DNA of 64,000 nt from positions 6,451,622-6,515,621 of the forward strand of contig OX442425.1 in assembly GCA_949361645.1 (NCBI GenBank), given 5' to 3'. Below, one piece after another: positions 45,801 to 54,500 of this stretch. Source of the stretch: Spongilla lacustris (taxonomy: Eukaryota > Porifera > Demospongiae > Spongillida > Spongillidae). The notes below the pieces were generated by a model. That model saw only the letters and a program-made list of their open reading frames with translations, searched no databases and had not been told where the DNA came from. Both the position numbers and the translations under genes were made by a program. Each line of letters begins with the position of its first letter. The stretch's first letter is position 1.

Positions 45801-48571
45801 TCCGTCTAAGTTCCTTTGATGGTTTAGATTACTTTTAGTTCTGTGTGAGTGATCGAGTGTGATATAAAGTGCCAGTACATATATTTGTTAGGTTGTGTTG
45901 TTGTTAGCCATATATGTTAGTATGTTATATTATAGTGTAATTATGATTATAATTATAGTAGTATTACAAAATTTGTTGTGTTCTTTAATTTCTTACCAGA
46001 ACAATGCAACTCCATTGTATATAGCAAGTCAGAATGGTCATCATGATGTAGTAAAGACCTTGTTGGGAGCTGGTGCTGATGTGAATATAGCAAGATCTGA
46101 CGTAAGTCATGTGATATTTTATAACTATATCCATGAAATTTCTATTTTCACAAAACGTAGGCATGATATCAGTTAAAGATGCTGTAATACTGCTATGCTA
46201 CTACATGTACATCATCCTTTGACCTGCCAAATAAATGCTAGTACGTACATGTAGTTCATAATGATATGAATGAAAGTCATGCTATGAGGGAAAGTTCTGA
46301 TGTGTAATAGTCTCATTAGTGTGAAAACTACATTTAAAAATGAAACTCCAACGCTATAGGGAGAGATGGGCGCTGGCCCTACAAAATACCTAATTGTAAG
46401 GTTATTTTGTAGCATGGCAATTTCACAGCATGATCTTGGAGGGATGATTGATTTGAAAACCCATCTTAGCCATCTCTTTCATTGACATGCAGTTTTTATC
46501 CAGTCATGAAATTTCCCTTCGCCTACACCAATGCAATAGCTTGAAGGAACAGCACAAATCTACAATGGTTATTAATTAGTGTTTAGTACTGTAGCTATCT
46601 GTCTTGTGGTTGTTGTTTGTCTTGTTATAAGAACATGTGAATGTATTCCTTCCTTTTATAGCACATGTAATAGGACTTGATATATCCAATCCCTCCTCCT
46701 CTTTCCTCCATCCCATTTCACCATGTTTCATTCATTGCACGCTTTCATTCATTCATTGAGCTTCTTATTGTGTATGCATTCTCATACAGATGTATATGGA
46801 GTCGATGTATGATTGATTTGTTTTGTTTGTATAGAACTATGCAAATCCTTATTATGCAGCAAGTCAGAATGGTCATCATGATGTAGCGCAAACTTTGGTG
46901 AAAGCTGGTGCTGATGTAAATAGTGTAAGTCTTGTGATATTTGCCATTACTTGCCTTTGTGTATACTATATGCACATAAATTATTATTATTATTATTATT
47001 ATTATTAGTTAGTGCCACATTCATTGAATTACTCAAGAAGCAGCAATACACAATTATAACGTTTGGTTTTACTTAATAACATGTAACCACATGTGCATTG
47101 CAAAATAAATAAATCCATGTATAAAAATATTACGCAACTGTATAGTAGTGGTACAGTCTGTTTGAATGGTACATGTAGATGCATATGGAAATAAATAGTA
47201 CCACCTATACTAATTGTTTTACAACATATTGTGTGTATGTTGAATGAGCAGGTTTTCAGATGAACTCAACTAGCTAGTCATGGTGAACAAATGTATGTAG
47301 AGATGCTTAAAGATATGAGTTTGTGTACATTTCATGAGCCTGCATGGTTATAATAGTCACGATTGATGTCTGTTCGAAGTATTTGATATACTTATACTGT
47401 ATACCTGTACTTGTATGTAGAAATGGCGACATGAAATATGTATGTTATACTTGTTTTGTTTCATCACTTCTTACCAGGACAATGTAACTTCATTGAATAA
47501 AGGAGCAGGTTTTACAACATCAACAACATCTTATAGATGTATACTTGTAAGTCATGTGGTGATCCTCTACTCGCAAGACAACCTACAGTTCTTCCACTAA
47601 TTTATTCCATTTTTGTATAATGATATCCAGATATGTATTTTAAATCGGCTGGCATGATGTGACATTAATGTAACTGCATCATTGGGATTAATTATGCTGT
47701 AACATGCAAACACTTTTTGGTTACACTTGCTGTCTATATATAGTAAATCCGTTCCACCCCTGATCCAAGAACACCTTAACTTGAGGTGGGTCCTGACGGT
47801 GTCCACATTTTGGGGTATAGCTATATAAAATGATAAAAATTAACTACTACAAGTGGTGATATGAATGCTAATAAACCGCATTAGCCTGCATGGCATTGGA
47901 CACATTCAGAGCCTGTGTACAATTGCTGGATTGGATGCTCAAAGTGGAAGGCTGTGCAGGTTGAGTCTAGCTCTCCTGCTCTATCACTTTGTAGTTAAAC
48001 ATCAACAGATACCACAGAATCCCATGATGTAGATCCAGCAACAGTGTTGGTACAGGTGATGTAGGAGGACCAAACCTATGGTTTCACATGGAATAATATA
48101 AGTGTTTTGCATGTATATCATATTTACAGATATTAAACTGCTGGTCATATATCATGTATTATGTCCTTCATCAGAGTCTCCTTGGGTTTTGTAAATTAAT
48201 ATGTTGAACATCATGTATAGAATTCTGATGCATTGTTAAATTGCCTGTGTCTGTCTGTGAATGTTAACGTTTATGCTGATTTTCTTGCATATCAGCCTAT
48301 CATGCACCAATACCAAACAATATCGGCTGTGAATGTGATGTGCTGTCAAGGGATTTATAATAATCACATTTTGATTTAATTGCTAGTACTGACGTATCAT
48401 GTGATCATATGTAGATCAGTAGTACCCCCGGATTATACGAGTGTGATTGCGTCTATTAATGTGTTATGGTGTTTCACCATGTTTATATTGCACTTCATGT
48501 TGTGCCTATTGCAGCTCTTCCAGCCCAAAATATTCCGTGTTTATGAAGTTATACCAGTATATATAGATTGA
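36800..48571 (+). CDS. gene B: ankyrin-repeat protein without visible kinase
   Basis: Exons, all phase 0: 36800-36850 (17 codons, no ATG), 37387-37488, 40925-41023, 42976-43074, 43759-43860, 46000-46101, 46835-46924, 47478-47546, and a possible terminal exon 48515-48571. Spliced, the ankyrin part is a cap plus five full repeats and one eroded repeat. The first codon aligned with the ATG of gene C is CTG, preceded in frame by TAA. So either a CTG start, a start elsewhere, or loss of function. No coiled coil or kinase exon like that of gene A is seen before gene C begins at 51.5 kb. The exon order is a different mix of the same two repeat types found in gene A. It may bind partners without signalling, or it may be a decaying copy. 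Confidence 0.65.
37387..37488 (+). CDS. gene B exon 2, ankyrin N-cap
   Basis: Thirty-four codons, TARKVLFTAAQDGDVATVRT then LLRWGSVDVNEMKE, between ACTACAG and GTGGGT. Confidence 0.85.
38240..38400. repeat. palindrome with G/C homopolymer arms
   Basis: CCCTCTATTGTGCAGGCCC..TTAACAGG on the left is the complement of CCTGTTAA..GGCCTGCGCAATAGAGGG on the right, about 60 bases per arm, centred near 38325 with poly-G then poly-C. In intron 2 of gene B. Confidence 0.85.
38770..38797. repeat. poly-C tract
   Basis: An uninterrupted C run of about 26 bases in intron 2 of gene B. Confidence 0.95.
39413..39634 (+). mobile_element. possible transposase C-terminal PHD-like fragment
   Basis: The frame ends EMAGCDQCHEWFHKQHSRY, similar to the C-terminal (M..CDxCxxWFH) fingers attached to pogo-type transposases such as the relic at 16.5 kb. 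No transposase core accompanies it. Confidence 0.3.
40040..40180. repeat. AT-rich simple repeat
   Basis: (TA)n-type runs with a duplicated block TTAGTGAGGTGTAAGTTTCA / TTAGCGAGGTGTAAGTTTCA. Confidence 0.85.
40200..40735 (+). mobile_element. retroelement fragment between reverse transcriptase and C-terminus
   Basis: Frames read KWIFCANYVS, VMDPQIALLLLNMCGSFSKL and VNLVRITPTAL, then, one frame over, CNLACPRGKGGIGF. These match the order DPQxALxLLxxCGSFxxLVxLxRxTPP ... QxxLxxxxGGLGxR of the same reverse-transcriptase family as the remnant at 60-440. It has stops and frame changes, and lies about 190 bases upstream of gene B exon 3. Confidence 0.6.
40925..41023 (+). CDS. gene B exon 3, ankyrin repeat
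   Basis: Thirty-three codons with NNATPLLVASYGGHKDVMKT and GADVNVETN, between TTCATAG and GTAAGT. Its upstream intron resembles that before the gene C exon at 63147. Confidence 0.9.
41629..42362. mobile_element. non-autonomous element with GTGGGTTAGTTGAGCCA ends
   Basis: The left GTGGGTTAGTTGAGCCA and right TGGCTCAACTTACCCAC are inverted repeats about 0.73 kb apart, and related words (TTTAGTTGAGCCACAT at 41995) occur inside. No coding. In intron 3 of gene B. Confidence 0.65.
42976..43074 (+). CDS. gene B exon 4, ankyrin repeat (DGWSPLM type)
   Basis: Thirty-three codons with DGWSPLMAASRKGHLDAVKI and EAGANVNHTDK, between TATTACAG and GTTGGT; nearly the same as gene A exon 3. Confidence 0.9.
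43759..43860 (+). CDS. gene B exon 5, diverged ankyrin repeat
   Basis: Thirty-four codons, ENLTSVNLASEKGHHDVVQT then LVGAAADVNIAKSD. SVNL in place of TPLY and the non-standard CATAAG acceptor suggest relaxed constraint. Confidence 0.75.
44150..45000. other. intron 5 of gene B, nothing recognised
   Basis: AT-rich, with AATACATGTACATGTACATA at 44876; no exon seen. Confidence 0.4.
45009..45667. mobile_element. 659-bp Tc1/mariner-like MITE with about 95-bp inverted ends
   Basis: Begins CAGTGGAAACCATCACA and ends TGTGATGGTTTCCACTG, with TA on both sides (45007-45008, 45668-45669), the target duplication of Tc1/mariner elements. The arms match almost perfectly to about 45110 and from about 45575, apart from a 12-13-base insertion (CCTATAATTTTTT) on the left. 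The middle holds a 63-codon plus-strand frame (45196-45387, MANGFQVLSSDGTFLTAKKG) of unknown meaning. Confidence 0.85.
46000..46101 (+). CDS. gene B exon 6, ankyrin repeat
   Basis: Thirty-four codons, NNATPLYIASQNGHHDVVKT and LLGAGADVNIARSD, between TTACCAG and GTAAGT. Best-preserved repeat in the gene. Confidence 0.9.
46835..46924 (+). CDS. gene B exon 7, ankyrin repeat (short)
   Basis: Thirty codons with NYANPYYAASQNGHHDVAQT and ending GADVNS directly at GTAAGT; four codons shorter than its relatives because the donor follows VNS. Confidence 0.85.
46980..47010. repeat. (ATT)n microsatellite
   Basis: About nine ATT units in intron 7 of gene B. Confidence 0.9.
47478..47546 (+). CDS. gene B exon 8, eroded ankyrin exon
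   Basis: TTACCAG acceptor and GTAAGT donor are kept, but the 23 codons (DNVTSLNKGAGFTTSTTS then YRCIL) retain only the first six residues and G-A of a repeat; an internal deletion of about 33 bases is implied. Confidence 0.5.
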
Positions 48572-49130
48572 GCAAAGATACTGTGCTGAAGCTAATTGGA
48601 TTAACACTGAATCATTATTATACGATGATTTTTAAATATTTGAAACAGACGTGTAATTGTACTTTTGTGCACATATATGAACTCGTACATGTATATGCTG
48701 TAATTTTTATAGACGCATAACAATAGTATATACAGCACACAGTCAAGAGTGTACATGTGCATGTGTTTTGTGTGACTATTGTATTCCAGGGAAAATAGAG
48801 CCTATAGTCGCGTAACTCTTTTCGCGGTGCAAGCGTTGAAATATATGCTGGTTCATGTCACTGCACGGGTTTATACTTCACTGATATTGGAGAGGTGTTC
48901 AACATAATCAGACCTTACAATCTTATATATCAATAGCAAAAAAATAAGGCAGTATACGTAATGACTGCGCTTGTTTGTTAGCCACTGTATGCACGGGACA
49001 TAACGCCACCGTTGTTGCGTTTTGTTCCAATTGAAGTGTCCTAAACTGCCTTAAGTCGAGTCATTCTTATTGTTTCATCACTTAAAAAACGAATCATAGA
49101 TGCATGCTCTTTTAATTAATTAAATCATCT
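47550..49130. other. 3' end of gene B and intergenic
   Basis: Apart from the possible last exon at 48515 no coding sequence is supported. In particular, I see no HRD or G-loop-coding stretch of a kinase exon. Confidence 0.45.
48515..48571 (+). CDS. possible last exon of gene B
   Basis: After TATTGCAG, 18 codons (LFQPKIFRVYEVIPVYID) in phase with exon 8, then TGA. Support is only the acceptor and phase. Confidence 0.25.
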   Translation, partial: LFQPKIFRVYEVIPVYID

Positions 49131-49140
49131 CTATCGCTAA

Positions 49141-49690
49141 GATGTCTCGGTTCATTACCCAGACATCCATATGGCTTCAGCATGCAATTCAAAAGTAGGT
49201 TACCTCCCATACAAACTCAAGGGGAAAAATTGACTGACTGTCAATGTGTAAATTATGGACGCAAAACAGAATAAGGGTTGAAAGATAGCACTGATGCATT
49301 TATAATTCTCTTTCTCTAAGATTCGTTTATCCGAGATCTATATGGCTTCAGCATGCAATTCAAAAGTAGGTTACTTCCCATGCAAACTCAATCAGTGAGA
49401 TTATCTGACTATCAAGGTGTATTGTGGATTGTGGATGCAAAACATGTACAGAATAAGGCAGAGTATGGTTGAAAGCAAGATAGCTCTGATGCCTTCTTTT
49501 TAATTCTGTAAGATGTGTCGTATGGCTTCAGCATGCCATTGAAAAGTCCCATACAAACTCAATGGGAAAGTTGACTATCTGACTCACAAGGTGTATTGTG
49601 GATGCACAAGTGAATAAGGCATAGTATGAATCAAAGATACATGTAGCACTGATGATTTCTCTTTCTCGATTCATTCATCCAGACATCTGT
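49141..49690. repeat. three tandem copies of a 175-190-bp unit
   Basis: Each copy carries ATATGGCTTCAGCATGC, then TACAAACTCAA or GCAAACTCAA, then GACTGTC/ACTATC, AAGGTGTATTGTGGAT and a CTCTTTCTC-type tail. Copies start near 49141, 49320 and 49510; they differ by small indels. Intergenic between B and C. Confidence 0.85.
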
Positions 49691-50219
49691 ACATGAATTA
49701 CGTATACATGTTATATACATGTATATGTTTACGTATGACTTAAAACTCCGTGTGTGGGGTATGTGTGTTGAAGTAATACCATAGTCCATGTACATACAGC
49801 ATAGATGCTACGTTAGATTTTACTGATATTTGTGTACGACATAGCAATTCGCAATGCGGTGCCAGCACGCATATAGACCACAGCTACATTGCAGCTTGCT
49901 GCGCTAACACGCACTGGGCAACAATTTACCATTAGTGATATAAATATAGAAAAGGCCCTTCGTATATAATTCGTATATAATTATAAAATGTTTTTTTTTT
50001 TAAATTAAAAATTGCGTTTGTATCATAATAACTTCTGAACGGTTACGGCTATATCGACTTCCTATTTTCAACATTCCATGTATCGATCTATGGAACAATA
50101 CATTTTGGAGTCTTGGACGTGCTCCGTACCATTATTGCAACATTCGCCGATACCCCACCGGGTTCAAACCCGACATAACTTTCTGTAAGAATAATCAAAT
50201 AGCTTCAAATTCGGTTTGT

Positions 50220-50398
50220 AGAAGCTGTTTCTAATGATTACTTTGATGTTATTACCACACATACAACAATATACTTCTGGGGGTGGCCCGTTTAAGCCTG
50301 ACATCTCGAAGTAGTGCTAATAGTAATTCATACGCTGAAATGGATATATTGTTGTATGTGTGGTAATAACATCAAAGTAATCATTAGAAACAGCTTCT
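50220..50398. repeat. perfect 54-bp inverted repeat with 71-bp spacer
   Basis: 50220-50273 (AGAAGCTGTTTCTAATGATT...) is the exact reverse complement of 50345-50398 (...AATCATTAGAAACAGCTTCT). The spacer includes GGGGGTGGCCCG. Confidence 0.95.
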
Positions 50399-51483
50399 TG
50401 ACCTTTTGCGGTTGGACCATTTAAAAAAATGCATTTCGTTTAGACGAAACGTTGACATCAAATTGTACGTGTCCTTTAAACGGTAATCGAAATTGTTCAT
50501 CTGGTCGTTTCTACAGTTTTTAAAAAACGGTGCGTTTTCCCTCCATTTTGTTGGGACGAAACGTAACCTTTTCCGTGTCCTCTACTGTATCTCAAAGAGC
50601 GGAATGTTCTTATTTGCTTGATAACTAGATGCTTAAAAAGATTGTACGTCTTGCACTTTATAAACAAAAAATGAGATACAAAAAGAGGCCATTTGAAAAT
50701 GAATTATTTTTTGGCAACGTCATGCTATTGTGACTATTTTGCATCTGCATGCATGTACACGTACATCTCCTTTTGATAGTCCTAAATGTACATTGTATTA
50801 ATAGCCCTTCATGCATGTTTCTGCTTGACAGCTCAGTATTGTTTACAATGCGTTCTGCAAGACCAGATTCAACCAGATTCAATTATAAATCGTAGTAGCC
50901 TTCTCCTGTTGTGCTTCGAGATGCATTTTCAATGAGGAGTTTGCTGTCGTAACACCCCTAAATGTTAACAAAGTCAAAAGCAGAAGACGCATCACCCTTT
51001 TTTTGCCACTGTATACACACCGGGCGTATGTTGTTTACTGTCGTGCACGATCAGCTTCATGCATATAAATTACTATTAAGAATTAACTGCTTGTGTACTT
51101 ATTTCTTCGAGAAAGTATATTTAATACATTATAATAAAAATAGCTATAACCGAGCTCAAAACACTTCACAAACGTACAGTGTACGCCTTAATTCTGACGG
51201 TTTGTATCCGCTGCAGGTCATTCAAGTGACAGATGGAGATAGCAAAATGCGGGCCAACGCGTACGACTGCATGGCGCCTACTACACGGCATGAGCATGGA
51301 AGTTCATTTAAGTTCTAAATATTTGGTATGTTCCTATTAGGGCAACAGGCTAGGATTAATAAGGACCGGGGAGGGGGGGATGCCGCCCCTGAAAGCTATA
51401 TTCTGATGCACGTGCTCTCAATTATTACATTCTGGCAGCCATACTAGTATAGTATATTCGATCGATCATTTCAGAACTGCCGG

Positions 51484-51540
51484 ATGGATACTAGTTCAAC
51501 TCGCCCAGGGGTCATATACATTGGACCGCGTGTGAAGCAA
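51484..51540 (+). CDS. gene C exon 1
   Basis: ATG start with 19 codons and a GTAAGC donor; the only one of the three paralogues with a normal-length, ATG-initiated first exon. Confidence 0.65.
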
Positions 51541-54500
51541 GTAAGCAACTGTTAGCTGGATTTCAATGTGGCCATAACGAGCACCAGACATAACGAAGGC
51601 ACGTATATAAGATTTTGTGAGGGCATGCAAAGATAATTGGCCTCGCACGTTGTATCAAGGAGTTTTAGTTTGAATTGCAAGCCGAAATGGATGCAGGTCT
51701 TAACTGACCTGCATGGTTATACTGCCTATTATATTGTGTGAGTGCGATGATGGCAGCTATTCTAACTGGCCTCCGACGGCGATGTACATGTAGCAAAATT
51801 AATGCGCATGCAAGCATGGCGAATTAGACTTCTGATTCAAAAAGACTGCGATCAGGTGATGTGTGTACAGCTACATCGTAGAGGACCACCTACACAATAC
51901 GAGCCGTTCGGCCCGCGTGTAATAACAATGAGTAAACACAATCAAAATGATACATAATAATCAAGGGATATGAATATGCACAGCTTAATAGTGGGTTGCT
52001 TGTGTTGATTGTAAAATGATACGCCAACTTAATACAGATAGCTATAAAGGTGATGCTTACTGCTGCAAAAGAAGGGGATTTAGCGACTGTGAGGACACAA
52101 CTGAGATGGCGTATTGTGGATGGCCTTGAAACGACAAAGGTGAGTACAGTGCTGAACATATCACTTTTAGTGAAGAGAGGGGATAATCTAAGAGGGGTTG
52201 AAATAGCCATGATAGTACAGGTCATGAGTCCTCAGGTGGGATTTGAAATGTGGTTAATAAGTTATATGAAACAAGATTTCAAGTTTTCATGTTCAATGTA
52301 CCGGGCGGTACATTTATCTACGTACGGTGGTGTACGGAAAAAAAAAATTATTCCCGTTCTGCCCGTTCAGCATCCCTTTTACATTAGACGGTGCATGCTC
52401 GTTGGCCCGAAATTGCTCTAATTCTATTTCTCTGATCCCAAGTTACGCGTCAAAGCGAAGCTATTCGATTGCATTACGCCCCCACATGCGTGGTTACGAT
52501 AACGTTGGTAGCTCGACCAAGCGTGGCTGAAAAACACGTATATGAATGACGTAAGACATAGTTCAAACGTCCGTAACATGTTTTTCAGCCACCGTTATCG
52601 TAATCACGCGTGGCGGCGTATCGCAATCGAATAGCATCGCTTTGACGCACCAACTTGGGACCAGAGAAAAAGAATTTCGGGCCAAGCTCCAAAGGACATG
52701 TACAACGAGTGTGCACCGTCAATTGTAAAAGGAATGCTAAACTGGCAGAACGGTAATAAATTTTATAGACATAAATTATTGCAAATATACCATATACAGC
52801 TTCCTATACACACTTGATTGTTCCATTGTTCCAGTTCTTAACGATTAAATTGCATCTTTTGTAATTAAAAATGAAGCCTAATGTTAGCAATTACATACAT
52901 ATAAGTGTATTATAGAAGGCACCTAAAAGATACGTTATGAGCTTATAGATGTATTGTTTCATATTCTGACTTTGTATTTAAACTGCAACAAAGTTATAAA
53001 AAACATACTCTCTGCATGAGAAAGTTGGTAGTATATAGAATTTGAAGGCAATAGTGGTGTAAAAAGGAATGGAACAAGGGATTGGAGATACAGTAATAAT
53101 TCCTATATTGATAGCAACATAAGTGTAATGCCATTCTACAAATTAGTGCTAAATACAGGAATAATTATTGTATCTCCAATCCCTTGTTCCCTGGATTTTT
53201 ACACCACCATGGTCTTCAAATCCTATATGCCAACAACTTTCTCATGCAGAGAGAATCTTGATTTTTTATGCGGTGCCATAGGTGATAAAAGATTGCCTTT
53301 ATATAGCCAGTCACCACGCAGTGTGACATTGAGCAAGTGTATTCCTAACAACCTGTACTTGCATGCATATATATGTAAAGTGCTAGACACTTATTTGGGT
53401 GATTAGCCATTAGTGATAGAAAGAAAAGGATCAGTCATTTAAACCAGCTGCCCATCAAAATGCTAAACATATCCGTGCCTAGCAACATCATGTTTTGTGG
53501 TTTGCTTTTGACTTAATAGAAGCAAATAACAATTTGCAGCTAACATCTCCCTAACTTTTATATGTTACCTTCCTTATGATGAGCTGTCATGAGCAGACGG
53601 CCGCCTTTGTTGGGCACTCGGGAGGAGTCATAACTCATTGTCTCGATTTTGGAGGTATTCATCTTGTTGCTTAGCTCTCCATGAAGACATTTAGATAATG
53701 TCATGCAGTCAAAAGTGGTAAATGATTAATCATAGATAAATGGTGGTATTGTGGTATTGTGACTTAAGTGGACTGATTTCAGTCACAAATCTGTCATAGT
53801 GCACAGCTCAGAAATAAGCACATTATCACCTCCACAAATAACCACATTTGTGGTATTTGTAATGTAATTCATACAGGCAACTGTTAACAAAACCCTACAA
53901 TGTATCCCTAGCCCTCTAACCTGCCTTTATGTAATGTGTTCCATAGTTTACAGAGCAGTGAACAGGGTTACACTCTATGTACACATTTAATTCAATACAT
54001 GTATGTCCTTCCCAACAGAAACGAATACTACTACTGCTGCATGCAAATGCACCTTATACCTTCCCCCTTTTACTAGAAAGAAATCAAACTTATCTGTACA
54101 GTACCATGTATACACCTCACCCTTATACATAAAGACTGGCTCTAGATGGGCAGCTGACAACAGATAGGCAGGTTGTTAGTGCAAGACAGTACAAATGGCA
54201 TGATTGAGATGCATCGGTATGTGCATCATGTGAATGTAGCATGTCTGCGTACAATATAATGTCGCCCATGAACAATATGAGTGTGTGATGGACTGCATGT
54301 ATATAATGACAACTCTCAGTCAGTTCTAACTAACTAATCTCAAGTATTACACGCAATGTATACATCAAACCGCGCATGTGCATTCAAATTAAATTGTTCT
54401 TGGTGACGGCATCCATCACATATTATCCTCTATCTGTTGCAGCAAACTGTCTTGCTGCACGAGACAGTGCATCTGCATTCTTGTTGTGATCCCCAGCTCT

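Larger units (their letters stand above)
50660..52139. repeat. segmental duplication, copy 2 (5' end of gene C)
   Basis: Counterpart of 36490-37488. Includes the first two exons of gene C and several hundred bases upstream. Confidence 0.85.

Noticed and set aside
50150..50185. Possible tRNA T-arm (GGGTTCAAACCC)
   Set aside because: No matching acceptor stem, D-arm or anticodon arm within 80 bases upstream.
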